Program-made: the position numbers and the translations under genes | DNA from: Streptomyces sp. SCSIO 75703 | GTDB lineage: Bacteria > Actinomycetota > Actinomycetes > Streptomycetales > Streptomycetaceae | Assembly: GCF_036607905.1 (NCBI RefSeq) | Contig: NZ_CP144555.1 | Location: forward strand, 6,820,001-6,884,000 | Direction: 5' to 3' | Length of the DNA: 64,000 nucleotides | The notes under the pieces: generated by a model | What the model was told of the DNA's origin: nothing | Seen by the model: only the letters and a program-made list of their open reading frames with translations | Databases searched by the model: none | In this document: in pieces, positions 25,719 through 33,541 of the stretch | Layout of the letters: every line of letters begins with the position of its first letter | Numbering within the stretch: the first letter of the stretch is position 1

Positions 25719-26290
25719 GACCGGTCCCGCAGGGAGGTGACGACGGTGCGGATGTCGGTGCGCGGGCCGCGGTTGTAGGGAAGCTTGGAGAGCATCATGC
25801 CCATGGCGCAGGTGTTGCTGAGGGCGGCGAAGGCCAGTCCGGCGCCGATCGCGGTGCCGATCAGGTGCACGCCGGGGACGAAGAAGCCCACGACACCGCT
25901 GACGAGGACGACCGAGCCGGCGATGAGGCGGACCTGGCGTTCCAGTTCCCAGCGCCGCGGGCCGCGGTTGACCGGGGCGCCGGAAGCCTCCCAGGCCATC
26001 ATGCCGCCGTCGAGGACCCGCAGGTCGGGCAGGCCCGCGCCGGCGAGGGCCTCCTCGGCCTGCGTGGCGCGGGCGCCGGAGCGACAGACCAGCACCACGT
26101 TCTCGTCGAGGTGCCGCCCCAGCTCCATGCGGTGCTCGCGCAGGGTGTCCAGCGGCACGTTGTAGGCGCCGGGGATGTGACTGGTCTGGAACTCGCCCGG
26201 GGTGCGCACGTCCAGCAGGCGGGGGGCCTGGCCGGTCTTGATCAGGTGCTGGAGAGCGGCGGGGGTGAAAGCGGTGGCGTTGGCGGTCAT
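25715..26290 (-). CDS. Rhodanese fused to DUF2892 membrane domain
   Basis: 191-residue protein. N-terminal rhodanese domain (LLDVRTPGEFQTSHIPGA, active loop CRSGARATQ) is followed by a two-helix DUF2892 membrane anchor (VRLIAGSVVLVSGVVGFF). ATG at 26288-26290. The membrane anchor, and coupling to the exporter immediately downstream, suggest that persulfide sulfur is handled next to an export channel. Second gene of the operon headed by the MBL-rhodanese gene. Confidence 0.9.
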   Translation of the reverse strand: MTANATAFTPAALQHLIKTGQAPRLLDVRTPGEFQTSHIPGAYNVPLDTLREHRMELGRHLDENVVLVCRSGARATQAEEALAGAGLPDLRVLDGGMMAWEASGAPVNRGPRRWELERQVRLIAGSVVLVSGVVGFFVPGVHLIGTAIGAGLAFAALSNTCAMGMMLSKLPYNRGPRTDIRTVVTSLRDRS

Positions 26291-26439
26291 GAAAACTCCA
26301 TGGGTGATGCGGACCCGTACCAGGCACGGGCGGAGAACGGGGGAGACGCGGGGGAGGGGCCGGTGCGCCCGCACCGGGGGCGGTCAGGGCAGAAGTCGCC
26401 TGCCGCGGGCGCACCGGCAGCTCGTTACGCCTCGCCGGG

Positions 26440-27828
26440 TCAGACGGCGGCGGGCGTGTTCAGCAGGGCCCAGGCGGCCCAGCCGCCGAGCACGTCGGAG
26501 ACGTCGTCGAAGCCCTGCCGGCGCAGCAGGCTGGCGGCGATGGAGGAGCGGTGACCGCCGGCACAGTGCAGGACCAGCGGCTTGTCGCGCGGGATCTCGT
26601 CCAGACGGCGGGGGAGTTCGCCGAGCGCGATGTGCAGGGCGCCCTCGATGAACCCGTTCTCGCCGCGCTCGCCGCAGTTGCGGACGTCGATCACGACCGG
26701 CGGGTTGTCGCCCTCCAGTTCGGCACGCAGCCGGGCTGCGGTCAGGCGGCTGGCCGGGGTGACCTCGTCGGCCACCGTCTCCAGCGCCTCGTCGGGGGAG
26801 GCCAGGCAGCCGGCCACCCGGTCGAAGCCGATCCGGGCGAGGCGGGTGACGATCTCCTCCTCACGGTCCTCCGGGACGACGGCCAGCAGCTCCGCCCCGG
26901 GCGGCAGGACGGTGCCGGCCTGCTCGGCGAACCGGCCGTCGGCAGGGACGTTGACCGCTCCGCGCAGGTGGCCGGCGGCGAACTCCTGCGGGTCACGGGC
27001 GTCGACCACCACGGCGCCCGCCGCGCGCCGGGCCAGGAAGTCCTTCACGCCCAGCGCCTGCGGCGGGCCCGCAGGGTCGAACAGCTTCCGCTCCCGGCGG
27101 TTCAGGTCCGCGTCATAGGCGAAATAGCCCGGCGCGGCCGACTGCCCGGCGGTCACGATGGCAACGAAGTCCTTCTCGCTCATCGGCGCGCATGCGTAGT
27201 TGGTGGCGCGCTGCTCACCGATCGTCGACTGCCGCTCGGTGGAGAGGTTCTTGCCGCAGGAGGAGCCGGCACCGTGAGCGGGGAAGACGCGCACCTCGTC
27301 GGGCAGGCTCATCAGCTTGTTCTGCACGCTGTCGTGGAGCATCGCGCCGAGCTCTTCGGCGGTCACGCCCACCGAGGCCAGCAGGTCGGGGCGGCCGACG
27401 TCACCGATGAAGAGGGCGTCACCGGTGAGGACACCGTACGGGACGGTGTCCTCGGCGCGCTCGTAGACGAGCACGCTGATCGACTCCGGGGTGTGCCCGG
27501 GAGTCTCCATGATCTTCAGCGTGACGTCACCGAGGCTGATCGTGTCGCCCTCGGCCAGCTTGCGGATCGCGTACTCGGTCTCCGCGCGGCGCCCGTAGCC
27601 GATCCACGCGCCGGTGCGGGCGGCCATCTCCAGGTGACCGGCGACGAAGTCCGCGTGGAAGTGGGTGTTGATGACGCCGACCACGGTGAAGCCGCGAGCC
27701 TCGGCGTCCTTCAGGTACTCGGACACGTCCCGGCGGGGGTCGACGACCACCGCGTGGCCGGTGGACTCGTCGGCGATCATGTACGACGCCTGGGAGAGGC
27801 ACTCGAGGTAGTACTGCGAGAAGAACAC
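26440..27828 (-). CDS. MBL-fold/rhodanese fusion (persulfide dioxygenase-like)
   Basis: 462-residue protein. N-terminal metallo-beta-lactamase domain with THFHADF (H56, H58, D60), METPGHTPESISV, LTGDALFIGDVGRPDL and VFPAHGAG; then two rhodanese-like domains, the last with the active loop CAGGHRSS. This is the architecture of bacterial persulfide dioxygenase-rhodanese fusions that oxidise persulfide to sulfite. I chose the GTG at 27826-27828 because GGAGG lies 8 bp upstream; a GTG 15 bp earlier is also in frame. A perfect CsoR/CstR-type palindrome (27857) overlaps the promoter. Confidence 0.9.
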   Translation of the reverse strand: MFFSQYYLECLSQASYMIADESTGHAVVVDPRRDVSEYLKDAEARGFTVVGVINTHFHADFVAGHLEMAARTGAWIGYGRRAETEYAIRKLAEGDTISLGDVTLKIMETPGHTPESISVLVYERAEDTVPYGVLTGDALFIGDVGRPDLLASVGVTAEELGAMLHDSVQNKLMSLPDEVRVFPAHGAGSSCGKNLSTERQSTIGEQRATNYACAPMSEKDFVAIVTAGQSAAPGYFAYDADLNRRERKLFDPAGPPQALGVKDFLARRAAGAVVVDARDPQEFAAGHLRGAVNVPADGRFAEQAGTVLPPGAELLAVVPEDREEEIVTRLARIGFDRVAGCLASPDEALETVADEVTPASRLTAARLRAELEGDNPPVVIDVRNCGERGENGFIEGALHIALGELPRRLDEIPRDKPLVLHCAGGHRSSIAASLLRRQGFDDVSDVLGGWAAWALLNTPAAV

Positions 27829-27856
27829 GGAAACCTCCGTCACGAGAAGGGGGCCT

Positions 27857-27872
27857 ATACCCCCGGGGGTAT
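27857..27872. promoter_or_regulatory. CsoR/CstR-type operator 1
   Basis: ATACCCCCGGGGGTAT, a perfect 16-bp palindrome about 30 bp upstream of the MBL-rhodanese start. Its sequence matches the G/C-tract operators of the CsoR/DUF156 family. Confidence 0.85.
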
Positions 27873-28029
27873 TATTTCGGCCATGAGGTGCCCCCCTGGG
27901 AAGAGCGGGAGCAGGCGGCGGGGGAGAGCGGGGCGACGGCGCTGGAGCCGAGTGTCGACGACGGGCCGTGACGTCAGGCCGGGCCTGAGGGCCGTCCGGT
28001 CGTGTTGATTGCTGCGACCGGATGCCTCC

Positions 28030-28045
28030 ATACCCCCTGGGGTAT
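28030..28045. promoter_or_regulatory. CsoR/CstR-type operator 2
   Basis: ATACCCCCTGGGGTAT, palindromic except for the centre, in the middle of the divergent region. It and operator 3 flank about 40 bp containing TTGACC. Confidence 0.8.
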
Positions 28046-28085
28046 CACGTCATTGACCGTAAAGGGTCGCCGGTCGGGCTGTCAA

Positions 28086-28101
28086 ATACCCCGGGGGGTA
28101 T
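28086..28101. promoter_or_regulatory. CsoR/CstR-type operator 3
   Basis: ATACCCCGGGGGGTAT, 56 bp from operator 2 (start to start). Confidence 0.8.
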
Positions 28102-28277
28102 CTCTTGGGGTGCTTGGCGGGGAGGCGGGCCGCCGGCTCGCCCCCGCCCGCCCCATCGGCGCGTGCGGGACCTTGCGGCGCCCCGGCGCAAAGGCGTCAG
28201 CGCTGAGGGCGGACGGTGCCGCTCCCTCGCGCGCGGCGATCGCGTCGGCCGCCCGGGTGCGAGGCGAGTCCGCGTTT

Positions 28278-28293
28278 ATACCCCCCGGGGTAT
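28278..28293. promoter_or_regulatory. CsoR/CstR-type operator 4
   Basis: ATACCCCCCGGGGTAT, 28 bp before the regulator start codon. It implies autoregulation of the CstR-like gene. Confidence 0.82.
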
Positions 28294-28321
28294 TATGATG
28301 GGGAAGTAGAGGAGGATTCCC

Positions 28322-28585
28322 ATGCAGGTGGACGACGAATCGACGCAGCCCGTGCTGAACCGCTTGCGGCGGGCACAGGGGCAGTTGGCTGCCGTGATTG
28401 CGATGGTCGAGGCCGGCCGCGACTGCAAGGATGTGGTGACGCAACTCGCGGCGGTCTCCCGGGCGCTGGACAGGGCCGGATTCAAGATCGTGGCGAGCGG
28501 AATGCGGCAGTGCCTTGCCGGGGACTCCGACGCCCCTCCGATGTCGCAGGAAGAACTGGAGAAGCTGTTCCTCGCCCTCGCCTGA
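28322..28585 (+). CDS. CsoR/CstR-family (DUF156) transcriptional regulator, CstR-like
   Basis: 87-residue all-helical DUF156 regulator (LNRLRRAQGQLAAVIAMVEAGRDCKDVV). Cysteines C35 and C64 correspond to the two sensing cysteines of the family. The histidine that CsoR uses for Cu(I), four residues before the second cysteine, is replaced by glycine (G60), which points to a persulfide-sensing CstR-like protein rather than a copper sensor. Divergent from the sulfide operon. ATG at 28322 follows GAGGAGG. Four operators in the divergent region fit repression of both units until persulfide accumulates. Confidence 0.88.
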   Translation: MQVDDESTQPVLNRLRRAQGQLAAVIAMVEAGRDCKDVVTQLAAVSRALDRAGFKIVASGMRQCLAGDSDAPPMSQEELEKLFLALA

Positions 28586-28641
28586 TTCCCGTTCCGCTCC
28601 CGCTCGGGCGCTGGACGGGCCGCGGCCTTGCCGTGCTCGGA

Positions 28642-29076
28642 CTCGCGCCGGGTGAGGAGGTCACCGAGGCCCCATTCCTCGCCCTGACCGATGAGAAGGG
28701 CCGGCTGATCTGGATATCCACCGCCCGGCCCGGCCGCACCCACGACAACACCGCCGCCCGCCGCCAGGATCACGTCCTGGCCCACCTGCGCGCCGTCGGC
28801 CTCGGGGCCCCGGCGGACCCCGGCTTCCGCGGCCTCGACAACGACGTACTCGACCCTGTGAGCGTCACCGGCTTCCACGCCAGCCGCACCCACAAGCTCA
28901 CCCCCGGCCAGAAGACCGCCAACCGCGTCCTCGCCGTCGGACGCGCCCCCGGCGAACACGGCTTCGCCCACCTCAAGAACCGGCGGACCCTCACCAAGCT
29001 CCGCACCGACCCCGCCCGCGCCACGCACCTCCTGCGCGCCCTGCTCGTCCTGACGAACCTCGAAGTCAACCGCTGA
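28642..29076 (+). pseudogene. Transposase remnant (DDE, IS5-type C-terminal part)
   Basis: The frame carries LTDEKGRLIWISTARPGRTHDNTAARR, ADPGFRGLDNDV and EHGFAHLKNRRTLTKLRTDP, the C-terminal two-thirds of an IS5-type DDE transposase, and ends normally at 29076. The N-terminal HTH part is missing; sequence upstream belongs to the intact regulator. No inverted repeats were recognised. Confidence 0.75.
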
Positions 29077-29182
29077 GACAGCGTCCGGCCCCGTCCTGTA
29101 TCCAGCCTGCGTGGAGTGGGACGTTGGAGGGCCCGCGCCGCTCGGGCCGCAGGCCCTCCAACTGCTGCAGAGAGGATCGATC

Positions 29183-29683
29183 ATGACCTCGGACCACGAC
29201 ATGCTGTGGAGTCGCTGCGCGTACCTGGGTCGCGTCCTGCTCCCACTGCTGGACCAGGAGCCATGGCGTCAGGATCGCCGCCGAGAGCGGTTGCACTCTT
29301 GGGGCATTGCCGTGGCGGTGGGGGAACGACTCATGGAGGTCTTCGCGTCCTTGGCCGCTCACGCTGTCGCGGTGGACACTTCCTTGTCCGCTGCAGAGTT
29401 CGAGAACCTGCCCCTCAACGCCGTGGCCGACGCGGCGACCGGCAAGCAAGACTTCGCACTACTCGCCGGGCTCCCCGACACCTTCGCCGACGACCGCGAC
29501 GACGTTGCGGTCAAGGCTTTCCGCTTGTACGCCTATAAGGGCGGCCAGACCAGTCTCCAGCTCTTTCGGCTGGGCACGGAAGTGCGCCATACGCTGACCG
29601 TCCTCGCCGCCCGCGAGTCGGTACCGTCCCCCACGTGCGGAGACATCTTCGGCCAGGCGGACAAAGCCCACCTGCCGCTGTGA
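29183..29683 (+). CDS. Hypothetical protein
   Basis: 166-residue soluble protein of unknown family. It has no signal peptide or transmembrane segment, and is rich in leucine and charged residues. ATG at 29183 has AGAGGA upstream. Third positions are less G/C-biased than in the metabolic genes (several TTG, CAA, ACT, GTT codons), suggesting later acquisition. It lies between two transposase remnants. Confidence 0.6.
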   Translation: MTSDHDMLWSRCAYLGRVLLPLLDQEPWRQDRRRERLHSWGIAVAVGERLMEVFASLAAHAVAVDTSLSAAEFENLPLNAVADAATGKQDFALLAGLPDTFADDRDDVAVKAFRLYAYKGGQTSLQLFRLGTEVRHTLTVLAARESVPSPTCGDIFGQADKAHLPL

Positions 29684-30242
29684 GCACACCCGCTCCGATT
29701 GCCGCCGGCAACACAGCCTGACGGATGATCTACTGCGCAGACTGCCGCCGACGACCAGCGTGAGCATCCCGAGAGCCGGTCACACCAGCCCTTTGACCTG
29801 CGGTTTCAAGTTGGCGGAGGCTCAGTGACGGTGTTCTCGGGCATGACAGCCCCTCACATACGGGCCGCCCCGCCGATCGCGGCGACCTCGAAACCACCTT
29901 CGAACTGCGGCCCTGTGGACAGAGTCCGGCCGCCGGGCGGGGAAGAGAGATCCTCTCCCCGCGCCGCTCGCGCCACCCCTTGTCCAGGTCCGCTGCCTGC
30001 GGCATGCAGCCTGAAACGGGGCAGTTCCCGGGGAGGAGAAGTCTCCGTCCCCGGGCGCTGCCCGGCTTCCGACTCAGTCCAGGCCGCAGCCGCTCCGAAA
30101 TCCCGCGCTGCCGTTGCCGCGGAAGTCGTCGAGGAACTGGGACACCTGGTCGACCTCCTGCATGCGCGCGATCAGGAACCCGGCCGCGAACCACGCGGTG
30201 TGCGACCCGGCCCCGCTCGCGAGGCACCACCGCTTGAGGTAC
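29684..30242. other. Intergenic region, no supportable gene
   Basis: About 560 bp separating the hypothetical gene from the next transposase remnant. A minus-strand frame near 30074-30230 has protein-like composition (WFAAGFLIARMQEVDQVSQF) but no clear start or family, so I do not call it. Confidence 0.4.
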
Positions 30243-30870
30243 CGGCTCGCCACCGTCACCGTCACCGGCTGCCGCAGCGCGTACGCGGAATCGCAGTCGG
30301 CGTGCTCACCGAACACGGCCTGGCGCAGGTTGCGGGACTGGACCGAGGCGGGCGTCTGGCCCCGCCTGCACGACGCACTGCTGACCGAACTGCGCCGAGC
30401 CGACCTGCCGGACCTGGACGATTGGCCGTGGACGGCTCGCATATTCGGGCTCTCAAAGCGGGAAAATCACGTTGACCCCTCGCCCGTTGACCGCGCCAGG
30501 CCCGGCTCCAAGCACCATCTGATCGTCGACCGCCACGGCACGCCGCTGGCCGTCCCGCTCACTGGCGGCAACCGACACGACGACCCCCAGCTCCTACCGC
30601 TGCTCGACGCGATTCCACCGATCCGTGGCCTGCGAGGGCGCCCCGGCCGCAAACCCTGCCGCCTGTACGCCGACCCGCGGCTACGACTTCGACAAGTACC
30701 GACGTCAGTTGTGGAAGCAAGGCATCAAACCCGTGATCGCCCGCCGCGGCACCGCTCACGGCTCCGGGCTTGGCAAGATCCGCTGGTAGTGGAGCGTGCG
30801 TTTGCCTGGCTGCACCAGTTCAAGCGTCTGCCCATCCGCTACGAGCGCAAGGCCGAGCACGTCACACTCG
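30243..30870 (+). pseudogene. IS5-family transposase remnant, frameshifted
   Basis: Pieces of an IS5-family transposase in order: AWRRLRDWTEAGVWPRLHDALL, PSPVDRARPGSKHHLIVDRHG, GTPLAVPLTGGNRHD, PLLDAIPPIRGLRGRPGRKP, then in another frame YDFDKYRRQLWKQGIKPV and finally ERAFAWLHQFKRLPIRYERK. The second section needs a frame change near 30680, and the start of the protein is degraded. Dead copy. Confidence 0.8.
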
Positions 30871-30977
30871 GTGCGCTGGTTTTTTGGGGCCGAGGCCGAG
30901 ACTGCGTCGAGCCGGGCTTCGATGCCTGCGAAGAACGCGGTGAGTTCGCGTGCTCCGCGGCCTGGCCGGGCGGGCAC

Positions 30978-31310
30978 TCAGGCGTCACGAGGGGTGATCT
31001 CGCCCATCTCCCCCCAGCCATCCATGCCGGGGATTTCCGTCGAGACGATCCGAGGCTTGGCGGCCACGGCATACGACATCTCTTCCATGGCCTTGATGAA
31101 GTGCGCGGACTCCACGTGCTCCCTGCCCGCTTCGCCGTCACGGAACGCCTCGACCAAGACGAACTCGTTGGGATCGTCGACGCTGCGGGACCACTCGAAG
31201 AAGAGGTTGCCGGGCTCGTCGCGGGTGGCCCGGGTGAAGCCGTCGACCAGGTCGAGCCACTCGTCGGCGCGCTCGGGCCGGACAGCGAACTTGACAGTGA
31301 TGAAGATCAT
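30978..31310 (-). CDS. Antibiotic-biosynthesis-monooxygenase (ABM/YgiN) family protein
   Basis: 110-residue ABM-domain protein (MIFITVKFAVRPERADEWLDLVDGF, then FFEWSRSVDDPNEFVLVEAFRDGEAGREHVES). These dimeric ferredoxin-like proteins act as cofactor-free monooxygenases or heme/quinol enzymes. ATG at 31308-31310; AAAGGGAA follows upstream on the coding strand. It is intact, between two transposase wrecks; no neighbour suggests a substrate. Confidence 0.82.
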   Translation of the reverse strand: MIFITVKFAVRPERADEWLDLVDGFTRATRDEPGNLFFEWSRSVDDPNEFVLVEAFRDGEAGREHVESAHFIKAMEEMSYAVAAKPRIVSTEIPGMDGWGEMGEITPRDA

Positions 31311-31639
31311 GGGTTCCCTTTCGCGCCACGGCGGTGCGGACGGAGGCAGACTGTTCTGCCCTGAAGGAGTCCATCATCGCAGGCAAGATCAGCGATCCAG
31401 CACACCTTCGGTACGCGCCGCCGGTCTGGCACATTGCGGTGGCGCGCGCAACCTTGAACGCGGCCCCTTCCCGGCTGCGGGCCGAGAACCCTGCAGCGCC
31501 CCGTGAACGCCGCCGCGGGCGCCGCTGGCACCGCGGGCGAAAGCCAGGTCACCGTCTACCGGCGATTCCCCCCGCGAGGCCCCTGCTGGACGCGCTGCGC
31601 GAGCAGAATGCCCGCGAGTCCCCCGACGCGATCGCCGGA
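31311..31639. other. Intergenic region, no supportable gene
   Basis: About 330 bp between the ABM gene and transposase remnants. Open frames are short and of low-complexity arginine/alanine composition; nothing is recognisable. Confidence 0.4.
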
Positions 31640-31890
31640 GTCGACGCGCTCCGCAGCCCGCCCCTGCCGGTTCGTCAGCGCGCCGGCCGGGATCGTGCCC
31701 GAGCGGTACGGGCCCGTGGGCCACGCTGCACACCCGCTTCCGCCGGTGGCCCCTGGACGGCACCTTCGAGCGAATGCTCCGGGCCGCCCAGGCGCAGGCG
31801 GACGCGGCCGGGGACATCGACTGGCTGGTGTGCCGGTCTACTCCACCGTCGTGCGCGCCCACCAGCACGCCGCCGGCGCCCGAAGAGGGC
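31640..31890 (+). pseudogene. IS5-family transposase N-terminal fragment, plus strand
   Basis: The plus strand reads APAGIVPERYGP, then in another frame LRAAQAQADAAGDIDWLV, and then STVVRAHQHAAGARRG, the middle of an IS5-type transposase up to the first catalytic Asp region (V-DST-VVRAHQHAAG). Frameshifts occur between the pieces. It ends where a similar minus-strand fragment begins. Confidence 0.6.
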
Positions 31891-32226
31891 CTTCTTGGCG
31901 GGCCCCGGCCGCGTGCTGCTGGGCCGCACGATCGTGGAGTCAACCGACACGGCCCAGCCCAGCTCCTCGTCCGCGTCCGCCTGAGCCACCAGGGCGGGGA
32001 ACACCCGCTCCCAGGAGCCGTCCACCGCCCACATCCGCAGCCGGTTGTAGAGGCCGCGCCAGTTTCCGTACCGCTCCGGCGGGTGCACCCACTGCGTGAC
32101 GGTCCGAAACCTGCAGGCGATCGCGTCGAGCACCTCACGGTGGTCCCTCCAGCGGCCACCCCGTTTCAGCGTCCGGTCCGGGAGTAACGGCTCGATCCGC
32201 GCCCACTGCGCATCAGTCAACGGCAC
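31891..32226 (-). pseudogene. IS5-family transposase N-terminal fragment, minus strand
   Basis: From a GTG at 32224-32226: VPLTDAQWARIEPLLPDR, then GGRWRDHREVLDAIACRF and NWRGLYNRLRMWAVDGSWER, ending at AVSVDSTIVR, which holds the first catalytic Asp. The remainder of the protein is absent; instead the sequence abuts the plus-strand fragment at the same motif. Confidence 0.72.
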
Positions 32227-32350
32227 GCCCGAGCTCCTCTTCCAGGTGCTGACCGAGCGCGAGGAGAAGAACAGCGTCGCCATCGCCTCCAACGAGTCCT
32301 TCGACAAAGCGCACATGTTCCGGCGAACGTGTGCGAGGTGGCGCCGAGAG

Positions 32351-32730
32351 TCAACGGGTTCCACAGGGAGATTCCGTGCTGCTGACGACTGTGGCGGCTA
32401 TCAGCGCTACCAGGTTGTCGGTCCAGCAGTCCGATTCCTTGGTGGCGACCTCGACGCCACATCCCGGGCAGACGAGGTTGGGGCCGTCCTGGCCGTGAAG
32501 TCCGCAGCAGCCGCCACGACGTCCGGCGTCGGGATGCAGAGTGGTGCCTGGCACGTCGTCAGCATGCAGGACGAACAGCGTGGCGTCGTAGGTGATCGCA
32601 GAGGTTCCTTGCGCCCCGGCGGGTCTGCGATGCGATGGTCGGACAGGTGATCGCTGGCCGGGGCGGGCTGCGATCCCCGGAGATCGCCGGTGAGAGGGTG
32701 CTCGCAGTTCGCGCAGGTGAAGAGGGTCAC
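32351..32730 (-). pseudogene. Zinc-ribbon protein, frameshifted
   Basis: From a GTG at 32728-32730 the frame reads VTLFTCANCEHPLTGDL (CxxC). The second half, in another frame, reads VLHADDVPGTTLHPDAGRR, GCCGLHGQDGPNLVCPGCGVEVATKESDCWTDN. Both halves fit one small Streptomyces protein with paired CxxC zinc-binding motifs; a frameshift near 32600 separates them. Confidence 0.6.
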
Positions 32731-33130
32731 CGGGACATCGAGCCGGGTCACGCAGTGCCTGGTCCCGGTGCGTTTTGCTGTGCTGCGCGAGCCGACCGAC
32801 GTCGACATGGCCGGCGAGGTAGATCATGCCCCCTTCGGGGACCATGCCGCGGTGCCCGGCAAGTGGGAGAAGACGCTCTGCGGCCGCACGATCGGCCGCC
32901 TGGAAGAGGCAGGCATGCCCCTGGTGGCCGAGGACAACGAGACGGGTACCGCCCTGCCGGCCGCGTTCAAGCGCGACCCGGGCGCGGTCACCTCAGCTTT
33001 TTCTCGCCAATGTGCTGGAAGGAGGTGAAGCGTCGGGAGATTCCCGGTACACAGAAGATGGCCACTGCGGCGATAGGCAGTCGCTTTTCCTACGCATACA
33101 GGATGCGTCGACACGACTACGGGGGTATCC
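32731..33130. other. Intergenic region before STAND-like pair
   Basis: 400 bp. Open frames are present, but none recognisable. The right end carries GGGGG 7 bp before the GTG start of the next gene and probably holds its promoter. Confidence 0.4.
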
Positions 33131-33541
33131 GTGTCCGAGATCGAGACTCTTTTGAGTCAAGCCGTCCCAGCGGTCAGCGCGGCTGTGAGCGCCTACGGCG
33201 CTGCGGTGCTGACCCGGGCCGAGGACGAGGCCGCCGGCGCCACCGTGCGCCTCGGGCAGCGCCTGCTCGAACGGCTGCGCCGGAACAACCCGGATCGCCC
33301 GGCATTGGACGCGGCGGTGACGGATCTGGCGGAGGCGAACGACGACCCGGACGCCGTGGCCGCCCTGCGCCTACGGATCCGGCATGCGCTGCGCGACTCT
33401 CCTCAGCTACACGCGGAACTGGCGGCCCTGTTGCCCGTGCCGAGAGCGGAGGCGAGTGGTGAGCGCACAGTGGCCGTGGCCGGGGACATGACGGGGATCG
33501 TGTCCACCGGGGACGGCGCGACGAACATCGTGCGCCGATGA
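33131..33541 (+). CDS. Small partner protein of STAND-like ATPase
   Basis: 136-residue alpha-helical protein (SEIETLLSQAVPAVSAAVSAYGAAVLTRAEDEAA...), with no transmembrane segment, ending in the motif GIVSTGDGATNIV. The same motif, GIVSQGDNAINLV, appears near the N-terminus of the ATPase encoded immediately downstream. The stop overlaps the next start by 4 bp (ATGA), so the two are made together. I do not recognise a named domain; its placement is that of an adaptor or effector-associated module. Confidence 0.7.
   Translation: MSEIETLLSQAVPAVSAAVSAYGAAVLTRAEDEAAGATVRLGQRLLERLRRNNPDRPALDAAVTDLAEANDDPDAVAALRLRIRHALRDSPQLHAELAALLPVPRAEASGERTVAVAGDMTGIVSTGDGATNIVRR

Noticed and set aside
28002..28309. 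Two overlapping plus-strand frames in the CsoR/CstR divergent region
   Set aside because: They run through the operators and have no domain or codon bias; regulatory function explains the sequence.
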